Program-made: the position numbers and the translations under genes
Shown here: positions 24,521 to 35,340 of the stretch, in pieces
Numbering within the stretch: the stretch's first letter is position 1
How the letters are laid out: each line of letters starts with the position of its first letter
The notes under the pieces: model-generated
Databases searched by the model: none
The model's input: only the letters and a program-made list of their open reading frames with translations
What the model was told of the DNA's origin: nothing
Source of the DNA: Siphlonurus alternatus
Lineage: Eukaryota; Arthropoda; Insecta; Ephemeroptera; Siphlonuridae
Length of the DNA: 64,000 bases
Reading direction: 5' to 3'
Assembly (NCBI GenBank): GCA_949825025.1
Contig: OX463787.1
Coordinates: forward strand, 21,497,608 to 21,561,607

Positions 24521-27500
24521 GTTGGGCTGGTTGCTCTGGTTGGCCTGGTTGACCTGGTTGGCCTGGTTGGTCTGGTTGGTCTATTTGGTCCGGTTGGCTG
24601 AGTTAGTCTAGTTGGCCAGGTTAGCCTGGTAGGCCAGGTTAGCCTGGTTGGCCTGGTTGGGCTGGTTGGATGGTTGGTCTGGTTGCCCTGCTTGGCCAGG
24701 TTGACCAGGTTGGCCTGGTTGGTCTGGTTGGCCTCGTTGGCCTGGTTGGTCTATTTGGTCCGCTTGGCTGAGTTAGTCTAGTTGGCCAGGTTAGCCTGGT
24801 TGGCCAGGTTGGCCTGGTTGGCTTGGTTGGTCTGGTAGGCCTGGTGGGTCCGGTTGGCCGAATTAGCTTGGTTGGCCAGATTAGCCTGGTTGGCCTTTTG
24901 GCCTGATGGGGCTGGTTGGCCTGGTTGGCCTGGTGTGGCTGGTTGGGCTGGTTGGCCTTATTGGCCTGGTTGGCTTGTTGGCCTGGTTGCCCTGTTTGGC
25001 CTGGTTGACCAGGTTGGCCTGGTTGGGCTGGTTGGGCTGGTTGGCTGGTTTGCCTGGTTGCCCTGGTTGGCCTGGATGACCAGGTTGTCCTGGTTAGCCT
25101 GGTTGGCCTGGATGGCTGGTTGATCTAGTTGCCCTGGTTGGCCTGGTTGACCAGGTTGGTCTGGTTGGTCTGGTTGGTCTGGAGTGGCTGGTTGGGCTGG
25201 TTGGCCTGATTGGCCTTGTTGGCCTGGTTTAACAGGTTGGCCTGGTTAGTATGGTTGGCTGGTTTGTCTGGTTTGCCTGGTTGCCCTGGTTGGCCTGGAT
25301 GGCCTGTTTGGTCCTGTTGGGCTGGTTAGCCTCGTTGGCCCGGTTGGTCTATTTGGTCCGGTTGGCCGAGTTAGTCTAGTTGGCCAGGTTAGCCTGGTTG
25401 GACTAGTTGGCCTGGTTGGGCTGGTTGGCTGGTTGGCCTGGTTGCCCTAGTTGGCCTGGTTAGCCTGGTTGGTCTGGTTGGTCTCGTTGGCCTCGATGGT
25501 CCGGTTTGTCTATTTGGTCCGGTTGGCCGAGTAAGTCTGGTTGGCATGGTTATCCTGGTTGGCCTTGTTGGCCTGGCTGGTCTGGTAGGCCTGGTGGGTC
25601 AAGTTTTCCGAGTTAGCCTGGTTGGCCAGGTAAGCCTGGTTGGCCTGGTTGGGCTGGTTGGCTAGTTGGCCTGGTTGGCCTGGTTGGCCTGGTTGACCTG
25701 GTTGGCCTGGTTAGTCTGGTTGGTCTGGTTGGGTTGGTTGGATGGTTGGTCTGGTTGCCCTGCTTGGCCTGGTTGACCAGGTTTGCCTGGATAGCCTGGT
25801 TGGTCTGGTTGGTCTGGATAGCCTCGTTGGCCCGGTTGGTCTATTTGGTCCGGTTGGCCGAGTTAGTCTAGTTGGCCAGGTTAGCCTGGTTGGCCAGGTT
25901 GGCCTGGTTGGCTTGGTTGGTGTGGTAGGCCTGGTGGGTCCGGTTGGCCGAGTTAGCTTGGTTAGCCAGGTTAGCCTGGTTGGCCTGGTTGGCCTGGTTG
26001 GGCTGGTTGGCCTGGTGTGGCTGGTTGGGCTGATTGGCCTGGTTGGCTTGTTGACCTGGTTGCAATGGTTGGCCTGGTTTGCTTGTTGGCCTGGTTGCCC
26101 TGGTTGGCCTGGTTGACCAGGTTGGTCTGGTTGGGCTGGATGGGCTGGTTGGCTGGTTGGCCTGGTTGCCCTGGTTGGCCTGGATGACCAGGTTGGCCTG
26201 GTTAGCCTGGTTGGCCTGGTTGGCCTGGTTGGCCTGGTTGGGCTGGTTGGCCTGGTGTGGCTGGTTGGGCTGATTGGCCTGGTTGGCTTGTTGACCTGGT
26301 TGCAATGGTTGGCCTGGTTTGCTTGTTGGCCTGGTTGCCCTGGTTAGCCTGGTTGGTCTGGTTGGTCTGGTTGGCCTCGTTGGCCCGGTTGGTCTATTTG
26401 GTCCGGTTGGCTGAGTTAGTCTGGTTCGCAAGGTTAGCCTGGTTGGCCTGGCTGGTCTGTTAGGCCTGGTGGGTCCGGTTGGCCGAGTTAGTCTGATTGG
26501 CCAGGTTAGCCTGGTTGGGCTGGGGTAGCTGGTTGGTCTGGTTGCCCTGGTTGGCCTGGTTGACCAGGTTGGCCTGGTTGGCCCGGTTGGCTGGTTTACC
26601 AGGTTGGTCTGGTTGGGCTGGTTGGCTGTTTGGCCTGTTTGGCCTGGATGACCAGGTTGGCCTGGTTAGCCTGGCTGGCCTGGATGGCTGGTTGGTCTAG
26701 TTACCCTGGTTGGCCCGGTTGGTCTGGTTGGTCTGGTGTAGCTGGTTGGGCTGATTGGCCTGATTGGCCTGGATGGCCTGGTTGGCTTGTTGGCCTGGTT
26801 GCCCTGGTTGGCCTGGTTGGCTAGTTGGTCAGGTTAGCCTGGTTGGCCAGGTTGGCCTGGTTGGCTTGGTTGGTCTGGTAGGCCTGGTGGGTCCAGTTGG
26901 CCGAGTTAGCTTGGTTGGCCAGGTTAGCCTGGTTGGCCTGGTCGGCCTGGTTGGGCTGGTTGGCCTGGTTGGCCTGGTGTGGCTGGTTGGGCTGGTTGGT
27001 ATGATTGGCCTGGTTGGCCTGGTTAACTTGTTGACCTGGTTGCCCTGGTTGGCCTGGTTGGCTAGTTGGCCTGGTTGGCCTGGTTGACCTGGTTGGCCTG
27101 GTTGGTCTGGTTGGTCTGGTTGGCTGGTTGGCTTGGTTGTTCTGGTTGGGCTTTTTGGGCTGGTTGGCTGGTTGGCCTGGTTGGGCAAGTTAGCCTGGCA
27201 GGACTGGTAAGCTTGGTTGGCCTGGTTGGCTAGTTGGCCTGGTTGACCTGGTTGGCCTGGTTGGTCTGGTTGGCTGGTTGGCCTGGTTGGTCTGGTTGGG
27301 CTTTTTGGGCTGGTTGGCTGGTTGGCCTGGTTGGGCAAGTTAGCCTGGCAGGACTGGTTAGCTTGGTTGGCTGGTTGGTCTGGTTGGCCTGGTTGGCCTG
27401 GTTGTCTGGTTGGCCTGATTGGCTGGATGGCCTGTTTGGTCCGGTTGGGATGGTTGGCCCAGTTGGTCTGGTAGGCCTGGTTGGCCCAGTTGGCCGAGTT

Positions 27501-27640
27501 AGCCTGGTAGGCCAGGTTAGCCTGGTTGGCCTGGTTGGCCTGGTTGGTCTGGTTGGTCTGGTTGGCTGGTTGGCTTGGTTGTTCTGGTTGGGCTTTTTGG
27601 GCTGGTTGGCTGGTTGGCCTGGTTGGGCAAGTTGGCTGGT
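24521..27640 (+). repeat. Module B, copy at 24.5 kb
   Basis: Matches 16.5-19.5 kb (8,129-8,166 bp) and 30.0-32.6 kb (5,522-5,504 bp). HindIII lies at 27,209. Near 27,628 an 80-bp stretch containing another HindIII site, present at 19.46-19.54 kb, is missing. Confidence 0.85.
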
Positions 27641-30060
27641 TGGCCTGGTTGGTCTGGTTGGGCTTTTTGGGCTGGTTGGCTGGTTGGCCTGGTTGGGCAA
27701 GTTAGCCTGGCAGGACTGGTAAGCTTTGTTGGCCTGGTTGGCTAGTTGTCCTGGTTGGCCTGGTTGACCTGGTTGGCCTGGTTGGTCTGGTTGGCTGGTT
27801 GGCTGGTTGGCCTGGTTGGGCAAGTTAGCCTGGCAGGACTGGTTAGCTTGGTTGGCTGGTTGGTCTGGTTGGCCTGGTTGGCCTGGTTAGCTGGTTGGCC
27901 TGGATGGCCTGATTGGCTGGATGGCCTGTTTGGTCCTGTTGGGCTGGTAGGCCCAGTTGGTCTGGTAGGCCTGGTGGGTCCAGTTGGCCGAGTTAGCCTA
28001 GTAGGCCAGGTTAGCCTGGTTTGCCTAGTTGGCCTGGATGGTCTGGTTGGCCTGGTTGGCCTGGTTGGTATGGTTTAGCTGGTTGGCTGGTTGGCCTGGT
28101 TGCCCTGGTTGGCCTGGTTGACCAGTTTGGCCTGGTTAGCCTGGTTGGTCTGGTTGGTCTAGTTTGCCTCGATAATCCGGTTGGTCTATTTGGTCCTGTT
28201 GGCCGAGTAAGTCTGGTTAGCATGGTTATCCTGGTTGGCCTGGTTGGCCTGGCTGGTCTGGTAGGCCTGGTGGGTCCGGTTGGCCGAGTTAGCCTGGTTG
28301 GCCAGGTTAGCCTGGTTGGCCTGGTTGTGCTGGTTGGATGGTTGGTCTGGTTGCCCTGCTTGGCCTGGTTGACCAGGTTGGCCTGGTTAGCCTGGTTGGT
28401 CTGGTTGGTCTGGTTGGCCTCGTTGGCCCGGATGGTCTATTTGGTCCGGTTGGCCGAGTTAGTCTAGTTGACCAGGTTAGCTTGGTTGGTCTGGTAGGCC
28501 TGGTGGTTCCAGTTGGCCGAGTTAGCTTGGTTGGCCTGGTTGGGCTGGTTGGCCTGGTTGGCCTGGTGTGGCTGGTTGGGCTGTTTGGCCTGATTGGCTG
28601 GATGGCCTGTTTGGTCCGGTTGGGCTGGTTGGTCCAGTTGGTCTGGTAGGCCTGGTGGGTCCAGTTGGCCGTGTTAGCCTGGTGGGCCAGGTTAGCCTGG
28701 TTGGCCTAGTTGGCCTGGATGGCCTGGTTGGCCTGGTTGGCCTGGTTGGCTGGTTGGCCTGGTTGCCCTGGTTGGTCTGTTTGACCAGTTTGGCCTGGTT
28801 AGCCTGGTTGGTCTAGTTTGCTTCGATAATCCGGTTGGTCTATTTGGTCCGGTTGGCCGAGTAAGTCTGGTTAGCATGGTTATCCTGGTTGGCCTGGTTG
28901 GCCTTGCTGGTCTGGTAGGCCAGGTGGGTCCGGTTGGCCGAGTTAGCCTGTTTGGCCAGGTTAGCCTGGTTGGCCTGGTTGGGCTGGTTGGATTGTTGGT
29001 CTGGTTGCCCTGCTTGGCCTGGTTGACCAGGTTGGCCTGGTTAGTCTGGTTTGTCTGGTTGGCCGCGTCGGCCCGGTTGGTCTATTTGGTCCGGATGGCC
29101 GAGTTAGTCTAGTTGGCCAGGTTAGCCTGGTTAACCATGTTGGCCTGGTTGGCTTGGTTGGTCTGGTAGGCCTGGTGGGTCTGGTTGGCCGAGTTAGCTT
29201 GGTTGGCCAGGTTAGCCTGGTTGGCCTGGTTGTGCTGGTGTGGCTTGTTGGGCTGGTTGGCCTGATTGGCTGGATGGCCTATTTGGTCCGGTTGGGCTGG
29301 TTGGCCTAGTTGGTTTGGTAGGCCTGGAGGGTCCAGTTGGCTGAGTTAGCCTGGTGGGCCAGGTTAGCCTGGTTGGCCTAGTTGGCCTGGATGGCCTGGT
29401 TGGCCTGGTTGTCCTGGGTGGCCTGGCTGGCTGGTTGGCCTGGTGGCCCTGGTTGGCCTGGTTGACCAGTTTGGCCTGGGTAGCCTGGTTGGTCTATTGG
29501 CCTCGATGGTCCGGTTGGTCTATTTGGTCCGGTTGGCCGAGTAAGTCTGGTTGGCATGGTTATCCTGGTTGGCCTGGTTGGCCTGGCTGGTCTTGTAGGC
29601 CTGGTGGGTCTGGTTGGCCGAGTTAGCTTGGATGGCCAGGTTAGCCTGGTTGGTCTGGTTGGTCTGGTTGGCCTCGTTGGCCCGGTTGGTCCATTTGGTC
29701 CGGTTGGCCGAGTTAGTCTAGTTGGCCAGGTTAGCCTGTTTTGCCAGGTTGGCCTGGTTGGCTTGGTTGGTCTGGTAGGCTTGGTGGGTCCGGTTGGCCG
29801 AGTTAGCTTGGTTGGCCAGGTGAGCCTGGTTGGCCAGGCTGGGCTGGTTGGAAAGGTTTGCCTGGTGTGGCTGGTTGGCCTGATTGGCCTGGTTGGCCTG
29901 GTTGGCTCGTTGGCCTGGTTGGCCTGGTTGGCTAGTTGGCTTCGTTGCCTGGGTTGGCCTGGTTGGCTTGGTTGGTCTGGTAGGCTTTGTGGGTCCGGTT
30001 GGCCGAGTTAGCTTGGTTGGCCAGGTGAGCCTGGTTGGCCTGGTTGGGCTGGTTGCTCTG
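27641..30060 (+). repeat. Module A, copy 6; start of 13.8-kb-spaced segment
   Basis: HindIII AAGCTTTG is at 27,721 and the palindrome at 29,128-29,137. It pairs with 41.5-43.85 kb at offsets of 13,833, then 13,779, then 13,788 bp; every step is a multiple of nine. Confidence 0.88.
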
Positions 30061-32668
30061 GTTGGCCTGGTTGACCTGGTTGGCCTGGTTGGTCTGGTTG
30101 GTCTATTTGGTCCGGTTGGCTGAGTTAGTCTAGTTGGCCAGGTTAGCCTGGTAGGCCAGGTTAGCCTGGTTGGCCTGGTTGGGCTGGTTGGATGGTTGGT
30201 CTGGTTGCCCTGCTTGGCCAGGTTGACCAGGTTGGCCTGGTTGGTCTGGTTGGCCTCGTTGGCCTGGTTGGTCTATTTGGTCCGCTTGGCTGAGTTAGTC
30301 TAGTTGGCCAGGTTAGCCTGGTTGGCCAGGTTGGCCTGGTTGGCTTGGTTGGTCTGGTAGGCCTGGTGGGTCCGGTTGGCCGAATTAGCTTGGTTGGCCA
30401 GATTAGCCTGGTTGGCCTTTTGGCCTGATGGGGCTGGTTGGCCTGGTTGGCCTGGTGTGGCTGGTTGGGCTGGTTGGCCTTATTGGCCTGGTTGGCTTGT
30501 TGGCCTGGTTGCCCTGTTTGGCCTGGTTGACCAGGTTGGCCTGGTTAGGCTGGTTGGGCTGGTTGGCTGGTTTGCCTGGTTGCCCTGGTTGGCCTGGATG
30601 ACCATTTTGGCCTGGTTAGCCTGGTTGGCCTGGATGGCTGGTTGATCTAGTTGCCCTGGTTGGCCTGGTTGACCAGGTTGGTCTGGTTGGTCTGGTTGGT
30701 CTGGTGTGGCTGGTTGGGCTGGTTGGCCTGATTGGCCTTGTTGGCCTGGTTTAACAGGTTGGCCTGGTTAGCATGGTTGGCTGGTTTGTCTGGTTTGCCT
30801 GGTTGCCCTGTTTGGCCTGGATGGCCTGTTTGGTCCTGTTGGGCTGGTTAGCCTCGTTGGCCCGGTTGGTCTATTTGGTCCGGTTGGCCGAGTTAGTCTA
30901 GTTGGCCAGGTTAGCCTGGTTGGACTAGTTGGCCTGGTTGGGCTGGTTGGCTGGTTGGCCTGGTTGCCCTAGTTGGCCTGGTTGGTCTGGTTGGTCTCGT
31001 TGGCCTCGATGGTCCGGTTTGTCTATTTGGTCCGGTTGGCCGAGTAAGTCTGGTTGGCATGGTTATCCTGGTTGGCCTTGTTGGCCTGGCTGGTCTGGTA
31101 GGCCTGGTGGGTCCAGTTTTCCGAGTTAGCCTGGTTGGCCAGGTAAGCCTGGTTGGCCTGGTTGGGCTGGTTGGCTAGTTGGCCTGGTTGGCCTGGTTGG
31201 CCTGGTTGACCTGGTTGGCCTGGTTAGTCTGGTTGGTCTGGTTGGGTTGGTTGGATGGTTGGTCTGGTTGCCCTGCTTGGCCTGGTTGACCAGGTTTGCC
31301 TGGATAGCCTGGTTGGTCTGGTTGGTCTGGATAGCCTCGTTGGCCCGGTTGGTCTATTTGGTCCGGTTGGCCGAGTTAGTCTAGTTGGCCAGGTTAGCCT
31401 GGTTGGCCAGGTTGGCCTGGTTGGCTTGGTTGGTGTGGTAGGCCTGGTGGGTCCGGTTGGCCGAGTTAGCTTGGTTAGCCAGGTTAGCCTGGTTGGCCTG
31501 GTTGGCCTGGTTGGGCTGGTTGGCCTGGTGTGGCTGGTTGGGCTGATTGGCCTGGTTGGCTTGTTGACCTGGTTGCAATGGTTGGCCTGGTTTGCTTGTT
31601 GGCCTGGTTGCCCTGGTTGGCCTGGTTGACCAGGTTGGTCTGGTTGGGCTGGATGGGCTGGTTGGCTGGTTGGCCTGGTTGCCCTGGTTGGCCTGGATGA
31701 CCAGGTTGGCCTGGTTAGCCTGGTTGGCCTGGTTGGCCTGGTTGGCCTGGTTGGGCTGGTTGGCCTGGTGTGGCTGGTTGGGCTGATTGGCCTGGTTGGC
31801 TTGTTGACCTGGTTGCAATGGTTGGCCTGGTTTGCTTGTTGGCCTGGTTGCCCTGGTTAGCCTGGTTGGTCTGGTTGGTCTGGTTGGCCTCGTTGGCCCG
31901 GTTGGTCTATTTGGTCCGGTTGGCTGAGTTAGTCTGGTTCGCAAGGTTAGCCTGGTTGGCCTGGCTGGTCTGTTAGGCCTGGTGGGTCCGGTTGGCCGAG
32001 TTAGTCTGATTGGCCAGGTTAGCCTGGTTGGGCTGGGGTAGCTGGTTGGTCTGGTTGCCCTGGTTGGCCTGGTTGACCAGGTTGGCCTGGTTGGCCCGGT
32101 TGGCTGGTTTACCAGGTTGGTCTGGTTGGCTGTTTGGCCTGTTTGGCCTGGATGACCAGGTTGGCCTGGTTAGCCTGGCTGGCCTGGATGGCTGGTTGGT
32201 CTAGTTACCCTGGTTGGCCCGGTTGGTCTGGTTGGTCTGGTGTAGCTGGTTGGGCTGGTTGGCCTGATTGGCCTGGATGGCCTGGTTGGCTTGTTGGCCT
32301 GGTTGCCCTGGTTGGCCTGGTTGGCTAGTTGGTCAGGTTAGCCTGGTTGGCCAGGTTGGCCTGGTTGGCTTGGTTGGTCTGGTAGGCCTGGTGGGTCCAG
32401 TTGGCCGAGTTAGCTTGGTTGGCCAGGTTAGCCTGGTTGGCCTGGTCGGCCTGGTTGGGCTGGTTGGCCTGGTTGGCCTGGTGTGGCTGGTTGGGCTGGT
32501 TGGTATGATTGGCCTGGTTGGCCTGGTTAACTTGTTGACCTGGTTGCCCTGGTTGGCCTGGTTGGCTAGTTGGCCTGGTTGGCCTGGTTGACCTGGTTGG
32601 CCTGGTTGGTCTGGTTGGTCTGGTTGGCTGGTTGGCTTGGTTGTTCTGGTTGGGCTTTTTGGGCTGGT
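30061..32668 (+). repeat. Module B, copy at 30 kb
   Basis: Same order as the other module B copies, with two GGTTGCAATGG sites (about 31,573 and 31,813). It ends at an off-register junction near 32,670 where the GGGCTTTTTGGG phrase runs into TAGTCTAG. Confidence 0.86.
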
Positions 32669-35340
32669 TGGTAGTCTAGTTGGCCAGGTTAGCCTGGTTG
32701 GCCCGGTTGGCCTGGTTGGCTTGGTTGGTGTGGTAGGCCTGGTGGGTCCGGTTGGCCGAGTTAGCTTGGTTAGCCAGGTTAGCCTGGTTGGCCTGGTTGG
32801 GCTGGTTGGGCTTGTTGGCCTGGTGTGGCTGGTTGGGCTGGTTGGCCTGATTGGCCTGGTTGGCTTGTTGACCTGGTTGCAATGGTTGGCCTGGTTGGCT
32901 TGTTGGCCTGGGTGGCCTGGTTGACCAGGTTGGTCTGGTTGGGCTGGATGGGCTGGTTGGCCTGGTTGCCCTGGTTGGCCTGGATGACCAGGTTGGCCTG
33001 GTTAGCCTGGTTGGCCTGGTTGGCTGGTTGGTAAAGTTGCACTGGTTGGCCTGGTTTACCAGGTTGGCCTGGTTAGCCTGGTTGGTCTGGTTGGCCTCGT
33101 TGGCCCGGTTGGTCTATTTGGTCCGGTTGGCCGAGTTAGTCTGGTTCGCAAGGTTAGCCTGGTTGGCCTGGCTAGTCTGTTATGCCTGGTGGGTCCGGTT
33201 GGCCGAGTTAGTCTGATTGGCCTGGTTGGCCTGGTTGGCCTGGTTGGGCTGGTTGCCCTGATTGCCCTGCATGGCCTGGTTTATTAGGTTGGCCTGGTTA
33301 GCCTGGTTGGTCTGTTTGGTCTGGTTGGCCTCGTTGGCCCTGTCGGTCTATTTGGTCCGGTTGGCTGAGTTAGTCTAGTTGGCCAGGCTAGCCTGGTTGG
33401 CCAGGTTAGCCTGGTTGGCCTAGTTGGGCTGGTTGGCTGGTTGGTCTAGTTGCCCTGGTTGGCCTGGTTGACCAGGTTGGTCTGGTTGGTCTGGTGTGGC
33501 TGGTTGGGCTGGTTGGCCTGATTGGCCTGGATGGCCTGGTTGGCTTGTTGGCCTGGTTGGCTTGGTTGGTCTGGTAGGCGTGGTAGGTCCGGTTGGCCGA
33601 GTTAGCCTGGTTGGCCAGGTTATCCTGGTTGGGCTGGTTGGCTGGTTGGTCTGGTTGGCCTGGTTGGCCTGGTTGACCATGTTGGCTTGGTAAGCCTGGT
33701 TGGTCTGGTTGCCCTGCTTGGCCTGGTTGAGCAGGTTGGCCAGGTTAGCCTGGTTGGCCAGGTTGGCCTAGTTGGCTTGGTTGGGCTGGTAGGCCTGGTG
33801 GGTCCGGTTGGCCAAGTTAGCTTGGTTGGCCAGGTTAGCCTGGTTGGCATAATTGGGCTGGTTGGCCTGGTTGGCCTGGTGTGGCTGGTTGGGCTGGTTG
33901 GCCTGATTGGCCTGGTTGGCCTGGTTGGCTTGTTGACCTGGTTGCCCTGGTTGGCCTGGTTGAACAGGTTGGCCTGGTTAGCTTGGTTGTTTGGTTGGTC
34001 TGTTTGGCCTGGTTGGCTGGATGGCCTGATTGGCTGGATGGCCTGTTTGGTCCTGTTGGGCTGGTTGGCCCAGTTGGTCTGGTAGGCCTGGTAGGTCCAG
34101 TTGGCCGAGTTAGCCTGGTAGGCCAGGTTAGCCTGGTTGGTCTAGTTAGCCTGGATGGCCTGGTTGGCCTGGTTGGGCTGGTTGGGCTGTTTGGGCTGTT
34201 TGGCTGGTTGGCCTGGTTGGCCTGGTTGACCAGTTTGGCCTGGTTAGTCTGGTTGGTCTCGTTGGCCTCGATGGTCCGGTTGGTCTATTGTGTCCGGTTG
34301 GCCGAGTAAGGCTGGTTGGCATGGTTATCCTGGTTGGCCTGGCTGGTCTGGTAGGCCTGGTGGGTCCAGTTGGCCGAGTTAGTCTGATTGGCCAGGTTAG
34401 CCTGGTTGGGCTGGTTTGGCTGGTTGGTCTGGTTGCCCTGGTTGGCCTGGTTGACCAGGTTGGCCTGGTTGGCCTGGTTGGCCCGGTTGGCTGGTTGACC
34501 AGGTTGGTCTGGTTGGGCTGGTTGGCTGTTTGGCCTGGTTGGCCTGGATGACCAGGTTGGCCTGGTTAGCCTGGCTGGCCTGGATGGCTGGTTGGTCTAG
34601 TTACCCCGGTTGGCCCGGTTGGTATGGTTGGTCTCGTGTAGCTGGTTGGGCTGGTTGGCCTGATTGGCCTGGATGGCCTGGTTGGCTTGTTGGCCTGGTT
34701 GCCCTGGTTGGCCTGGTTGGCTAGTTGGTCAGGTTAGCCTGGTTGGCCAGGTTGGCCTGGTTGGCTTGGTTGGTCTGGTAGGCCTGGTGGGTCCAGTTGG
34801 CCGAGTTAGCTTGGTTGGCCAGGTTAGCCTGGTTGGCCTGGTCGGCCTGGTTGGGCTGGTTGGCCTGGTTGGCCTGGTGTGGCTGGTTGGGCTGGTTGGT
34901 ATGATTGGCCTGGTTGGCCTGGTTAACTTGTTGACCTGGTTGCCCTGGTTGGCCTGGTTGGCTAGTTGGCCTGGTTGGCCTGGTTAACCTGGTTGGCCTG
35001 GTTGGTCGGGTTGGTCTGGTTGGCTGGTTGGCCTGGTTGGGCTGGTTGGCCCAGTTGGTCTGGTAGGCCTGGTGGGTCCAGTTGGCCGAGTTAGCCTGTT
35101 GGGCCAGGTTAGCCTGGTTTGCCTAGTTGGCCTTGATGGTCTGGTTGGCCTGGTTGGCCTGGTTTGTATGGTTGGGCTGGTTAGCTGGTTGGCCTGGTGG
35201 GTCCAGTTGGCCGAGTTAGCCTAGTAGGCCAGGTTAGCCTGGTTTGCCTAGTTGGCCTGGATGGTCTGGTTGGCCTGGTTGGCCTGGTTGGTATGGTTGG
35301 GCTGGTTGGCTGGTTGGCCTGGTTGCCCTGGTAGGCCTGG
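32669..35340 (+). repeat. Block C, copy 1
   Basis: This monomer order occurs only here and at 46.47-49.15 kb (offset 13,797-13,806 bp). Private phrases include GGTTTATTAGG near 33,277 and GCATAATTGGG near 33,847. It joins fragments resembling module B, the 4-kb region and module A. Confidence 0.83.

Noticed and set aside
27230..27823. Minus-strand PTRPTR / GQPGQP / QANQAN products resembling structural or antifreeze-like repeat proteins
   Set aside because: They are the direct translation of the complementary nonamer and shift between the three period-3 peptides at register changes. A real repeat protein would keep one frame across the array.
32669..35340. Block C as an inserted transposon
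   Set aside because: It is made of the same nonamers as its surroundings, with no terminal inverted repeats, target-site duplication or coding remnant.
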